64,000 nt of DNA, taken from NCBI RefSeq assembly GCF_002019855.1, contig NZ_CM007717.1, forward strand, positions 7,945,750 to 8,009,749, read 5' to 3'. The notes beneath the pieces are model-generated. The model ran no database searches, was not told the DNA's origin, and saw only the letters and a list, made by a program, of their open reading frames with translations. Of the stretch, positions 26,847-35,144 are shown piece by piece. Source of the stretch: Streptomyces antibioticus. GTDB taxonomy: Bacteria; Actinomycetota; Actinomycetes; Streptomycetales; Streptomycetaceae. The translations under genes and the position numbers were made by a program. How positions within the stretch are numbered: position 1 is the stretch's first letter; each line of letters opens with the position of its first letter.

Positions 26847-28190
26847 GTGACCTTGACGAACGAGAGCCCGGGGGCGGCTGCCCCCTTCGCACCGCCCGCC
26901 GCCGGTGACGTGGTGGTCTACCGCGGCCTCACCCTGTTCGACGGGACCGGCGGCGATCCCCGGCCCGATGTCTCGCTCGTGGTCGACGGACCCCTGATCC
27001 GGTCCGTCGCGGACGAGGCGGACACGGCGGCCGCGCTCGCCGCGGGAGCCGAACTCGTCGACCTCACCGGCCACTTCGTCACCCCCGGCCTGATCGACGC
27101 GCACCAGCACCTCGCGACTCCCCCCGACCGTCCGGCCGCCGAGGCGGTCCTGCGCCGTCTGGTCCACAGCGGGGTGACGGCCGTACGGGACATGGCGGAC
27201 GACCTGCGGCAGATCGGCGACCTCGCGCGCGCCGCGATGGTCGGCGAGATCGCCGCCCCCGACCTCCACTACGCGGCGCTCATGGCCGGCCCCACCTTCT
27301 TCGACGACCCCCGCACCCACCAGGTGAGCCAGGGCGCCGTGCCCGGGCAGGTGCCCTGGATGCAGGCCGTCACCGCCGACACCGACCTTCCGCTCGCGGT
27401 CGCCCTGGCCCGTGGCACCTACGCGTCGGCCGTCAAGGTGTACGCCGACCTGGACGCCGGCCTCGTCGCCGCGATCACCGCCGAGGCCCATCGGCAGGGC
27501 GTCCCGGTGTGGGCGCACGCGGCCGTGTTCCCGGCGACGCCCGGCGAGGTCGTCGCGGCCGGGGTGGACACCGTCTCCCATGTGACGCTGCTGGCCCACG
27601 AGGCCGCCCTGGAGCCGCTGACCAGCTACAAGGACAAGCCGCCCGTCGACCACGCGAGCCTGGTGACCGGCCGGGACCCGCGCCTCGCCGTGCTCTTTTC
27701 CCGGATGCGGGACCAGGGCGTCGTGCTGGACGCGACCGCCTCCATGTGGGAGAGCGAGGAACTCACCGGCGACACCCCGGAGAGCGCCGAACGCGCCCGC
27801 CGCAACTCCGAGTTGGCTGTCGCCCTCACCGCGCAGGCGCACCGGGCGGGCGTGGAGCTGGCCACCGGCACCGACTACGAGACCGCCCCCGGCGAGCCGT
27901 TCCCCGCCCTGTACGAGGAACTCGCCTTCCTGGTGAAGCGGTGCGGCATCCCGGCGCGGGACGTGCTGCGCTCCGCGACGCTCGTCGGCGCGCGCAGTGC
28001 CGGGGCCGGGCATCTGACGGGCAGTGTCGAGCCGGGGAAGCTGGCCGACCTGGCGGTCTTCGCACAGGATCCGCTGGCCGACATCGGCCATCTGCGCACC
28101 ATCACCCTGACCGTCAAGCGGGGGCGGCGCTTTCCGCGCGACGCCTACACCGCCACGGCCACCGCCACCCGATCCCGGGAGACCCGTTGA
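26847..28190 (+). CDS. amidohydrolase-family metal-dependent hydrolase
   Basis: About 447 residues from GTG 26847. An in-frame TTG at 26853 has better spacing from GAGAGG and may be the true start. The first metal motif is DAHQHL near residues 84-89, preceded by VTPGLIDAH. Further His ligands are in PVWAHAAV and DTVSHVTLL, and the Asp ligand in ATGTDYETAPG. The C-terminal strand GSVEPGKLADLAVFAQDPLAD is typical of amidohydrolases such as imidazolonepropionase or prolidase-like enzymes. It is coupled to the next gene by a TTGA overlap. The substrate is unknown. Confidence 0.85.
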   Translation: MTLTNESPGAAAPFAPPAAGDVVVYRGLTLFDGTGGDPRPDVSLVVDGPLIRSVADEADTAAALAAGAELVDLTGHFVTPGLIDAHQHLATPPDRPAAEAVLRRLVHSGVTAVRDMADDLRQIGDLARAAMVGEIAAPDLHYAALMAGPTFFDDPRTHQVSQGAVPGQVPWMQAVTADTDLPLAVALARGTYASAVKVYADLDAGLVAAITAEAHRQGVPVWAHAAVFPATPGEVVAAGVDTVSHVTLLAHEAALEPLTSYKDKPPVDHASLVTGRDPRLAVLFSRMRDQGVVLDATASMWESEELTGDTPESAERARRNSELAVALTAQAHRAGVELATGTDYETAPGEPFPALYEELAFLVKRCGIPARDVLRSATLVGARSAGAGHLTGSVEPGKLADLAVFAQDPLADIGHLRTITLTVKRGRRFPRDAYTATATATRSRETR

Positions 28191-29254
28191 CCGGAACGCC
28201 TCTGATCATCAACGCGCTCGGACAGCTCGACAACCCCAACGCCCCGCGGTCGATGCGGGCGGCGGCCGAACTGAACGCCACCAGCGAGCAGTTCACCGTG
28301 GATGCCCGGACCCTGGCCGAGGCGCGCGCCTCCGGTCTGACCGCCGTCACCATCACCCTCGGCTATGTGATGGGCGAACTGCCGCCCTACGAGCACACGG
28401 TGCACGAGATCGACGTCTGGGACGGCATCGTCGACCGGCATCCGGACGCCCTGCTGAAGGTCACCACCGCCGCCGACATCCGCACGGCCGCGCGCGACGG
28501 GCGGGTCGGTGTCGTCTACGGCTTCCAGAACGCCGTGGCCGTCGGCGACGACGTGAGCCGGGTCGCCGAGTTCGCCGAACGCGGCGTGCGGGTCGTCCAG
28601 TTGACCTACAACCAGGCCAACCACCTCGGCGGCGGCTCGGCGGCGCCCGCGGGCACCGGGCTGACCGCGTTCGGACGCGAGGTGGTCGACGCGCTCAACG
28701 ACCACCACGTCATGGTCGATCTGTCGCACAGCGGCGAGCGGACCTGTCTGGACGCGGCCGCGCACTCCCGCGTCCCCGTGTCGGTCAACCACACCGGGTG
28801 CCGCGCGCTGACCGATCTGCCGCGCAACAAGACCGACGACGAACTGCGTCTGGTGGCCTCACGCGGCGGGTTCGTCGGCATCTACTTCATGCCGTTCCTC
28901 AACCCCACCGGACACGCCCGCGCCGCCGACGTCGTCGAGCACCTCGCGCACGCCGTGGACGTCTGCGGCGAGGACCACGTCGGCATCGGCACCGATGGCC
29001 CGGTCACCGCGATCGACGACCTCGACGCCTACCGGGAACGGCTGGCCGAGCACGTGGCGCGGCGCAGGGCGGCCGGGGTCTCCGCGGCCGGCGAACGGGC
29101 GGACACCTACCCGTTCGTGGTCGACCTGCGCGGCGTCGACCAGTTCCGGGAGCTGATACGGCTCCTCGAACGGCGCGGCTGGTCCGCCACCCGCATCGAG
29201 AAGATCATGGGCCGCAACTTCCTGGACTACGCCGAACGCGTCTGGACGGCGTAG
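28187..29254 (+). CDS. M19-family dipeptidase homologue lacking usual metal ligands
   Basis: A 355-residue protein of the membrane-dipeptidase family, started at TTG 28187 overlapping the preceding stop. Recognised parts are VVQLTYNQAN, DLSHSGERT (His 181), NHTGCRALTD (His 202) and GIGTDGP. Two metal-binding elements seem altered. The N-terminal His-x-Asp motif is absent (INALGQLDNPN is there instead). The bridging Glu is replaced in GFQNAVAVG (about 112-120). So it may use a different metal arrangement, have another activity, or be non-catalytic. It has no signal peptide, so acts in the cytoplasm with the amidohydrolase. Confidence 0.8.
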   Translation: MTGTPLIINALGQLDNPNAPRSMRAAAELNATSEQFTVDARTLAEARASGLTAVTITLGYVMGELPPYEHTVHEIDVWDGIVDRHPDALLKVTTAADIRTAARDGRVGVVYGFQNAVAVGDDVSRVAEFAERGVRVVQLTYNQANHLGGGSAAPAGTGLTAFGREVVDALNDHHVMVDLSHSGERTCLDAAAHSRVPVSVNHTGCRALTDLPRNKTDDELRLVASRGGFVGIYFMPFLNPTGHARAADVVEHLAHAVDVCGEDHVGIGTDGPVTAIDDLDAYRERLAEHVARRRAAGVSAAGERADTYPFVVDLRGVDQFRELIRLLERRGWSATRIEKIMGRNFLDYAERVWTA

Positions 29255-29325
29255 CCGCAGGTCTGCCGTCCGCCGGAGCGGGCACCCGGAGGACAGGACG
29301 ACAGGGAACACCCAGGGAGGACATC

Positions 29326-29673
29326 GTGAGCCACCACCGCACACCGCACGTGCCGACCGCCGGCCACACCCCGGACGACGATCTGACCGGATACCAGGTG
29401 GACGCCACGGACGGGCACGCCGGCAAGGTCAGCAAGTACTCGGCGGACCTCGGTCCGCGGTTCCTGGTGGTGCACACCGGACCGTGGGTGCTCGGCAAGG
29501 ACGTGGTGCTCCCCTCGGACGCCGTGATGGGCGTCGACCACGACGCCCGGACCGTGCAGCTCTCCCGGACGAAGGCGCAGGTCAAGTCGGCGCCGGTGTT
29601 CGCCGAGGACACCCACCTCGGCGATCCGCGCCACCGCGACCAACTGGGCGGCCGCCACGGTTCCGGGCACTGA
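29326..29673 (+). CDS. PRC-barrel-like stress/hypothetical protein
   Basis: A 115-residue soluble protein. The middle (YQVDATDGHAGKVSKYSADL, then FLVVHTGPWVLGKDVVLPSD) matches the PRC-barrel/DUF2171 pattern, a small beta-barrel found in RNA-processing and stress proteins. The end, LGDPRHRDQLGGRHG, is hydrophilic. Start is GTG 29326 with a perfect AGGGAGG ribosome site upstream. It stands alone, 71 bp after the dipeptidase homologue. Its role is unknown. Confidence 0.72.
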   Translation: MSHHRTPHVPTAGHTPDDDLTGYQVDATDGHAGKVSKYSADLGPRFLVVHTGPWVLGKDVVLPSDAVMGVDHDARTVQLSRTKAQVKSAPVFAEDTHLGDPRHRDQLGGRHGSGH

Positions 29674-29739
29674 CGGCGGGGGCGGCCGGGCCGGTTCGTA
29701 GCATGTGCGGGTCATGCCCGCACCAGCGAGGAGCCCTTC

Positions 29740-30438
29740 GTGCAGCACGCCGTCCTGCCGCCGACCCCGACGGGCCGGGGGCTGACCGTGGAGCGGCTGA
29801 GCCGCTTCGAGGACGGTGCGGACCTCTCCGCGCTGGTGTGGCGGGCGGGTCCGGGCTGGCGGATGGTGAGCAGCGCCGTGCTGGGCGGGGGACTGGGGGA
29901 GCGGCTCTGGGTCCTCAACGCGCAGGTGCACCACGGCTATCGGCGCGTCGACCCGGCCGAGCATCTGAAGGAGCTGGCCGCGGCGGTCGGTCTGGCCGGT
30001 GACGGCGTGGGCCTGATGACGGCGGCCGACGTCGAGGCGCACACCCGCGCGGACGACGGGGGTGTCGAGGCGGTGGTCACGGCCGGCATCGAGGTCCGCG
30101 GATGGGCGGCGGCGCCCGCCGTGCCCGCGCCCGCCCTATCCGCCACCGCCGGTCCGCGCGCCTTCGCGCCCGGCACGATCAACGTCGTGGCCGCCGTGCC
30201 CGTGCCCCTGAGCGACGCCGCGCTGGTCAACGCGGTCGCCACCGCCGTCGAGGCCAAGGTGCAGGCCCTGGTGGAGGCCGGACTCGACTGCTCCGGCACT
30301 CCGACCGACGCGATCTGTGTCGCGTCCCGTGTCCCCCGCCCCGGCGAGGAGCCCCACTCCTTCGCGGGCCCCCGCTCCCTGTGGGGCGCCCGCCTGGCCC
30401 GAGCGGTGCACGGCGCCGTGCTGGACGCCGTGACCTGA
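29740..30438 (+). CDS. cbiZ: adenosylcobinamide amidohydrolase (CbiZ)
   Basis: About 232 residues matching CbiZ, which removes the aminopropanol side chain of adenosylcobinamide so scavenged corrinoids can re-enter B12 synthesis. Typical segments are LVWRAGPGWRMVSSAVLGGGL, the VVTAGIEVRG strand, GTINVVAAVPVPLSDAALVNA, and the C-terminal CSGTPTDAICVASR motif. GTG 29740 has GCGAGGAG at 29727-29734, correctly spaced. No cobalamin riboswitch is recognisable upstream, and no other B12 gene is nearby. It converges on an ArsR gene across about 220 bp. Confidence 0.8.
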   Translation: MQHAVLPPTPTGRGLTVERLSRFEDGADLSALVWRAGPGWRMVSSAVLGGGLGERLWVLNAQVHHGYRRVDPAEHLKELAAAVGLAGDGVGLMTAADVEAHTRADDGGVEAVVTAGIEVRGWAAAPAVPAPALSATAGPRAFAPGTINVVAAVPVPLSDAALVNAVATAVEAKVQALVEAGLDCSGTPTDAICVASRVPRPGEEPHSFAGPRSLWGARLARAVHGAVLDAVT

Positions 30439-30662
30439 ACGGGTGTGACGTGCCGGCCCGGCGCAGTGAGCGGTCCGCGCTCGGGCAGCCGCACGGCCTC
30501 CCGTGGGGAGCCGGGAGGTGCGGCGGGCCCCGCCGCCCACGAGACGGCAGGGCCCAGCAGAGGGAACCTCACCCGGGGGATCGGATCGGTGCCCGCCCCC
30601 ACACCATGCACTACAAACCGGCCACGGCGATAGAGCGCGGCTGAAACTGCTCTGTGCCGGTG

Positions 30663-31034
30663 TCAGTGGCCGGTCGGCGCCGGTGTGTCCTGGTGGCCGA
30701 GGCGCAGATGCTCGACGTGGTACAGGGCCTGTTCGAGCAGTTCGGCGACATGGTCGTCGTAGAGGCTGTAGACGATGGAGCGGCCCCGGCGCTCGCCCGT
30801 GACGAGGCCCAGATTGCGCAGCAGACGGAGCTGGTGCGAGCAGGCGGACGCCTCCAGTTCGGCGGCCTCGGCGAGGTCGCCGACGGCGCACGGGCCCTCC
30901 TGGAGGCGGGCGAGGATCCGCAGACGCGAGGGCGTGGCGAGGGCCTGGAGCGTGGCGGCGACGTCGGCGGCGCCCACGGCGTCGAGACGTTCGCGGGTGC
31001 TGGCCGCGCTGGCGGCGCCGGTTCGATGGCCCAT
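30663..31034 (-). CDS. ArsR/SmtB-family metal-sensing repressor
   Basis: A 123-residue winged-helix repressor. The DNA-recognition region is LAEAAELEASACSHQLRLLR, followed by wing GERRGRSIVYSL. The last helix carries metal-binding-type residues (DDHVAELLEQALYHVEHLRLGH) in the spacing of alpha-5 sites that bind Zn, Ni or Co. It is divergent from a P1B-4 metal ATPase gene, the usual target. Binding at dyads between the two genes (31058-31091) would repress both until metal is bound. The metal is probably cobalt or nickel, judged by the partner transporter. Confidence 0.88.
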   Translation of the reverse strand: MGHRTGAASAASTRERLDAVGAADVAATLQALATPSRLRILARLQEGPCAVGDLAEAAELEASACSHQLRLLRNLGLVTGERRGRSIVYSLYDDHVAELLEQALYHVEHLRLGHQDTPAPTGH

Positions 31035-31057
31035 GGGTTCATGCTACCGACGACATA

Positions 31058-31091
31058 TGAAGACCTGTTCAAGTGTTCCTGTATGGTGAAC
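31058..31091. promoter_or_regulatory. candidate ArsR operator at the divergent metal-export promoter
   Basis: TGAAGACCTGTTCA (31058-31071) is an imperfect dyad (TGAA-N6-TTCA). A second, GTTC (31075-31078) with GAAC (31088-31091), follows immediately. The region is less GC-rich than its surroundings and lies between the divergent ArsR and ATPase genes. Confidence 0.5.
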
Positions 31092-31142
31092 GGGTTGCCG
31101 TCGGTCGCCCGTGAGGGCCGCTCCGTGAAGGGTTGCCTCGCC

Positions 31143-33140
31143 ATGCCCGCTGACCTGCTCCGGCGCCCCGGAGACACGGCACCGGCCGTCCCGGTGGCGC
31201 CGCCACGGCGCCGTACCCGCGTGTTCGCCCTGGTCGAGGCCCGCTGGGCCGCGGCCGCCCTGGCACTGTTCCTGCTCGCGCTGCCGCTCCAACTGACGGG
31301 CGCCCCGGCCTGGTCGTGGGGTCCGCTGTACGCGCTCACCTACCTCACCGGCGGCTGGGACCCGGCCCGGGAGGGGCTGCGGGCGCTCGGGGCCAGGACG
31401 CTGGACGTCGATCTGCTGATGATCGTCGCCGCCCTCGGCGCCGCCGCGATCGGACAGGTGAGGGACGGCGCGCTGCTCGTCGTCATCTTCGCCACCTCCG
31501 GTGCCCTGGAGGCCCTCGCGACGGCCCGCACCCAGGACGCGGTCCACTCCCTGCTCGCCCTCGCCCCGGCCACCGCCACCCGTGTGAGCGCGGACGGCCG
31601 GGAAGAGGCGGTTCCCACGGCGGAGTTGGCCGTGGGCGACACCGTCCTGGTCCGCCCCGGGGAGCGCGTCGGCGCCGACGGGCGGGTCGTCGCCGGGGCG
31701 AGCGAGGTCGACCAGGCCACGATCACCGGCGAGCCCCTCCCGGTGGCCAAGGGCGTCGGGGACGAGGTGTTCGCCGGCACCCTGAACGGCACCGGCGCCC
31801 TGCGCGTCCGGGTGGAACGCGACGCCTCGGACTCGGTGATCGCCCGGATCGTGGCGATGGTCGCGGAGGCGTCCGGGACCAAGGCGCCCACCCACCTGTT
31901 CATCGAGAAGGTCGAACAGCGCTACAGCCTCGGCATGGTCGCCGCGACCCTGGCCGTCTTCGCCGTCCCGACGGCCCTCGGCGCCGAACTCGCCGACGCG
32001 CTGACCCGGGCGATGACCTTCATGATCGTCGCCTCGCCGTGCGCGGTGGTCCTGGCGACCATGCCCCCGCTGCTCTCCGCGATCGCCACCGCCGGGCGCC
32101 ACGGCGTCCTGGTCAAGTCCGCCGTCGTCATGGAACGCCTCGGTCAGGTCGACACCGTCGCCCTGGACAAGACCGGCACCCTCACGGAGGGCACCCCTCG
32201 CGTCACCGCGGTCCGCCCGCTGGGCGGATCGGGGCTGACCGGCGACGACCTGCTCACCCTCGCGGCCGCCGCCGAGCACCCCAGCGAACACCCGCTGGCC
32301 CGGGCCGTCGTCGACGCCGCCCGCGCACGCCGCCTCCACCTGCCCGCCGCCGAGGAGTTCACCTCCGCGCCCGGTGTCGGGGTCACGGCCACGGTGGGCG
32401 GCCGCACGATCGCGGTCGGCGCGCCGGGCCGCCCGTCGGACGGCACGGACGACCCGGCATGGGCCCACGCGGCCTATCTGGCAGGCGAGTTGGAGGATGC
32501 CGGCCATACGGCGGTGGTCGTCCGACGCGACGGCGCCCCCGTCGGCGTCCTGGGCCTCGCCGACCGCCCGCGCCCGGAAGCCGCCGCCACCGTCGCCGCC
32601 CTCGCCGCGCTGACCGGCCGTACGCCGATCCTGCTGACCGGCGACAACTCCCGTGCCGCCGCCCGCCTGGCCGCCGAGACCGGCATCGCCGCGGACGACG
32701 TCCACGCCGGACTGCTGCCCGAGGACAAGGTCCGGGCGGTCCGACGCCTCGCGGCCGACGGACGCACGGTGCTGCTCGTCGGGGACGGTGTCAACGACGC
32801 GCCCGCGCTGGCCGCCGCCCACAGCGGCATCGCCATGGGCCGCGTCGGCTCCGACCTCGCCCTCGAGACCGCCGACGCGGTCGTGGTCCGCGACGAACTG
32901 ACCGCCGTCCCGGCCGTGTTGGCCCTCTCCCGGGCCGCGCACCGGCTGGTGGTCCAGAACCTGGTCATCGCCGGAACCTTCATCTGCGCCCTGGTCACCT
33001 GGGACCTGGCCGGCGAACTCCCCCTCCCGCTGGGCGTCCTGGGCCACGAGGGCTCCACGGTCCTCGTCGGCCTCAACGGCCTCCGCCTGCTGCGCGACGC
33101 GGCCTGGCACCGCGCTTCCCGGTCGGAGGACCCGAGTTGA
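31143..33140 (+). CDS. P1B-4-type heavy-metal-exporting ATPase
   Basis: P-type ATPase of 665 residues. The actuator motif is TGEP at 195-198, the phosphorylation motif DKTGT at 342-346, and the nucleotide region ends GDGVNDAPALAAA. The transmembrane metal motif is SPC (298-300), not CPC, and the last helices carry HEGST followed by GLNGLRLL. These are the P1B-4 signatures, associated with Co, Ni or Fe export (CoaT/CtpD). It has no N-terminal HMA domain, as usual for the subtype. Divergent from an ArsR repressor. I chose ATG 31143; an in-frame ATG at 31083 is possible but overlaps the operator region. Confidence 0.9.
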   Translation: MPADLLRRPGDTAPAVPVAPPRRRTRVFALVEARWAAAALALFLLALPLQLTGAPAWSWGPLYALTYLTGGWDPAREGLRALGARTLDVDLLMIVAALGAAAIGQVRDGALLVVIFATSGALEALATARTQDAVHSLLALAPATATRVSADGREEAVPTAELAVGDTVLVRPGERVGADGRVVAGASEVDQATITGEPLPVAKGVGDEVFAGTLNGTGALRVRVERDASDSVIARIVAMVAEASGTKAPTHLFIEKVEQRYSLGMVAATLAVFAVPTALGAELADALTRAMTFMIVASPCAVVLATMPPLLSAIATAGRHGVLVKSAVVMERLGQVDTVALDKTGTLTEGTPRVTAVRPLGGSGLTGDDLLTLAAAAEHPSEHPLARAVVDAARARRLHLPAAEEFTSAPGVGVTATVGGRTIAVGAPGRPSDGTDDPAWAHAAYLAGELEDAGHTAVVVRRDGAPVGVLGLADRPRPEAAATVAALAALTGRTPILLTGDNSRAAARLAAETGIAADDVHAGLLPEDKVRAVRRLAADGRTVLLVGDGVNDAPALAAAHSGIAMGRVGSDLALETADAVVVRDELTAVPAVLALSRAAHRLVVQNLVIAGTFICALVTWDLAGELPLPLGVLGHEGSTVLVGLNGLRLLRDAAWHRASRSEDPS

Positions 33141-33176
33141 GGTGGCCGTACAAGGGGCACCCACTCGGAGGGACGA

Positions 33177-33220
33177 CCGTCCCCCGCGCGTGAATTCGCT
33201 GTCCAGTGCGCGGGGGACGG
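33177..33220. terminator. strong hairpin between convergent genes
   Basis: CCGTCCCCCGCGC (33177-33189) pairs perfectly with GCGCGGGGGACGG (33208-33220), a 13-bp stem with an 18-nt loop. It lies between the stops of the P-type ATPase and the leftward ArsR gene, so it can terminate both. There is no U-tract, which is common in high-GC actinomycetes. Confidence 0.75.
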
Positions 33221-33240
33221 CCGCCGTACGGGGGCCGTCG

Positions 33241-33594
33241 TCAGGGGGACGGCGGGGCGGCCTGCGGCTGGGCGGCCTGGAGGTCGGCGAGGAGTTCGGC
33301 CTGGCCGGTCAGGACGCCGGAGAGGATCGAGCGGGCGACCCGCAGGAGCTCGGCGACCTGCGGGCTGGTCAGCGAGTAGTACACCGTGGAGCCCTCGCGG
33401 CGGGTCGCGACCAGGTTCGCCCGCCGCAGCACCGCCAGTTGCTGCGAGAGGTGCGCGGGTTCGATGCCCACCTCGGGCAGCATCTCGGCGACCGCGTGCT
33501 CCCGCACGCTCAGCAGCTCCAGGACCCGGATGCGTGCCGGATGGCCGAGCGTCTTGAAGAACTCGGCCTTCAGTTGGTACAGCGGCGTACTCAC
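33241..33594 (-). CDS. ArsR-family repressor linked to the SulP operon
   Basis: About 117 residues: winged helix with FFKTLGHPARIRVLELLSVRE, recognition region EPAHLSQQLAVLRRANLV, and wing TRREGSTVYYSL. It lacks the Cys/His clusters of classical metal sensors, so it may sense a redox or sulfur signal or an anion; this is inference. GTG 33594 has AGGAGG correctly spaced. A TTGC-N8-GCAA palindrome upstream (33767-33782) and two more in front of the SulP operon suggest it represses itself and SulP. It shares strand and direction with the SulP operon. Confidence 0.85.
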   Translation of the reverse strand: MSTPLYQLKAEFFKTLGHPARIRVLELLSVREHAVAEMLPEVGIEPAHLSQQLAVLRRANLVATRREGSTVYYSLTSPQVAELLRVARSILSGVLTGQAELLADLQAAQPQAAPPSP

Positions 33595-33766
33595 CGGTTC
33601 GCCTCCTGTCCACGGCAGCAGTCCGGCACCGCCGGCCGGATCTCGGCGCCTCGCGCCCACCCACTCGTCACACACATGTGGCCCATCCTCACCTGAGGGA
33701 CCGGCCACGCCGAATCCGCCCTGAGAAGCCGAGAGCCACGGGGTTCCGCGGCCATGACCTCTCGAC

Positions 33767-33782
33767 TTGCCAATATTAGCAA
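33767..33782. promoter_or_regulatory. TTGC-N8-GCAA palindrome upstream of the ArsR gene
   Basis: TTGCCAATATTAGCAA is a near-perfect palindrome in an unusually AT-rich patch between the STAS gene and the ArsR gene. The same pattern recurs at 36985 and 37158 before SulP. It is the likely autoregulatory operator. Confidence 0.7.
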
Positions 33783-33805
33783 TTACTAAGGTCTGGAGAA
33801 GGGGG

Positions 33806-34243
33806 TCAGCGCCCGGACCTGCCGGCGTCCTCGCCCCGCGGCCAGCCCGTCGTGCGCCACTCCTGCTGCTCCCCGCCCTCGTCCCCCGCGTCGCCGAGCG
33901 GCCCGGTCGGACGGGCGGCGGCGAGCGCCGCGGTCAGGTCGGCGTGGACCGGGATGGGCGGGCAGTCGCCGGTCGGCACGAGCGAACCGTCGGCCGGGAT
34001 CGCGGCCAGCTCCAGAGCCCGGCCCGCGGCGACGAGCCGGCGGGCGGCGTCGGTGATGGCGAGCTGCCCCTCCGCCGACCAGCCGCGCAGCTCGGTGAGG
34101 TCGACGACCACCGGGCCCGTGCCGCGGGCCAGCGCCCAGCCGACCGCTCCGCTGAAGCGGCGCACCGCGTCCGGGCCGAGGTGTCCGGCGACGGAGAGGA
34201 TGCCGAGGCCGTCCTGGACGGTGTAGCGCCAGTCGATGGTCAT
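33806..34243 (-). CDS. STAS-domain (anti-sigma factor antagonist-like) protein
   Basis: A 145-residue protein with one STAS-like domain. An N-terminal beta-strand region (WRYTVQDGLGILSVAGHLGPDAVRR) is followed by VVVDLTELRGWSAEGQLAITDAARR, where a STAS protein has its phosphorylatable Ser. The C-terminal 30 residues are charged and probably disordered. It sits 68 bp downstream of an HATPase protein, as in RsbV/RsbW-type pairs, and both are in the SulP operon. It probably binds the kinase or the SulP STAS domain. Confidence 0.75.
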   Translation of the reverse strand: MTIDWRYTVQDGLGILSVAGHLGPDAVRRFSGAVGWALARGTGPVVVDLTELRGWSAEGQLAITDAARRLVAAGRALELAAIPADGSLVPTGDCPPIPVHADLTAALAAARPTGPLGDAGDEGGEQQEWRTTGWPRGEDAGRSGR

Positions 34244-34311
34244 GGGTCGTGAACTTCCTTGCGCGAGGGGCGGGTGGGGGATCCGGGGGAGAAGGGCGGG
34301 TGCCGGTGAGG

Positions 34312-34737
34312 TCAGAGCGGGAGGGTGATCCAGACGCTCTTGCCCAGACCGTCGGCGTCGGCACGCACCACCGCGGTGCCGGCCAGGGCCAGGGTCAGTT
34401 CCATGACGGTGCCCAGACCGCCCGAGCCGCTCCCCGTGAGGGCGCCGTACAGCGGGGGCAGGAACGGGTGGCGGTCGTGCACGGCGAAGGCCAGACAGTC
34501 CCGGCCGGCCGCGTAGATCACGGTGACCTGCGGGGACCGGTCGGCGGCGTGCCGCACGCTGTTGGTCACCAGCTCGCTGAGGATCAGCAGGGCCGGGTCG
34601 ACCGCCGGGTGGCGCGCGGCGACGCCCCACTCGGCCATCACCTGCTGCGCCGTCTCGCGCGCGACCCGGACCGCGGACGGTGTGCTGGGCATGGTGAGCA
34701 CATGCCGGTGCGGGAGCGTCTGTGTCGGTACGGACAT
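34312..34737 (-). CDS. HATPase_c (RsbW-like) ATP-binding protein
   Basis: A 141-residue GHKL-fold protein. The N box is LLILSELVTNSVRHA, and GSGSGGLGTVMELTLALAG marks the G2-type region. This small stand-alone form is typical of Streptomyces serine kinase/anti-sigma proteins. It starts at ATG 34737, overlapping the stop of the upstream gene by 1 bp (TGATG), so it is translationally coupled. The adjacent STAS gene suggests a partner-switching pair. No sigma-factor gene is next to it. Confidence 0.85.
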   Translation of the reverse strand: MSVPTQTLPHRHVLTMPSTPSAVRVARETAQQVMAEWGVAARHPAVDPALLILSELVTNSVRHAADRSPQVTVIYAAGRDCLAFAVHDRHPFLPPLYGALTGSGSGGLGTVMELTLALAGTAVVRADADGLGKSVWITLPL

Positions 34738-35144
34738 CAGCCCTCCGCCCGCAGGAGACGGAAACCGGTCACCGTCGTGGGACGGATCCGCAGCACGATG
34801 TCGTGCGGCCCGTGGCTCCAGCCGGGCAGGGTGCGCCGGTGGTGGGCCACCTCGTTCGGGTCGGTGACGACCTCGGCGGGGCCGGACAGGGTCACCGTCC
34901 AGCCGGTGCCGGCCGCGGCCTGGATCTCGTCGGTCTGGTACGTCACCGCCTCGGGCACGGCGGCCGCCCGCACGGGAGCCCGGACGACCAGCCGCCCGTA
35001 CTCCCACACGTGCCGCGCCGGCCGTACGACGGTCAGCCCCCGCTGCCCGTACACCAGCCGTCCCAGGCCGCTGCCCTCCACCAGCCACAACGCCTCCGCG
35101 CCGGAGACCTCGACCATGCGCGGCGTCGCCGGGGAGACGGTCAT
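34737..35144 (-). CDS. pyridoxamine 5'-phosphate oxidase-like (split-barrel flavin-binding) protein
   Basis: A 135-residue protein with the split-barrel pattern: ALWLVEGSGLGRLVYGQRGLTVVRP (start, two pieces), then the VVRAPVRAAAVPEAVTYQTDEI middle and WTVTLSGPAEVVTD strand, typical of small FMN- or F420-binding proteins in actinobacteria. The reaction is unknown. It overlaps the SulP stop (ATGA) and is coupled to the following HATPase gene, so the four genes make one operon. Flavin binding would be compatible with a redox-sensing role, which is inference. Confidence 0.75.
   Translation of the reverse strand: MTVSPATPRMVEVSGAEALWLVEGSGLGRLVYGQRGLTVVRPARHVWEYGRLVVRAPVRAAAVPEAVTYQTDEIQAAAGTGWTVTLSGPAEVVTDPNEVAHHRRTLPGWSHGPHDIVLRIRPTTVTGFRLLRAEG

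Noticed and set aside
30439..30662. Cobalamin riboswitch near the CbiZ gene
   Set aside because: The interval is downstream of CbiZ and lacks the conserved B12-box sequence. It contains G/C hairpins (for example GCGGCGGGCCCCGCCGC) better read as terminator-like structure between convergent genes.
33595..33708. Upstream extension of the SulP-linked ArsR protein to 33708
   Set aside because: The internal GTG 33594 has a perfect AGGAGG ribosome site and gives the normal ArsR length.
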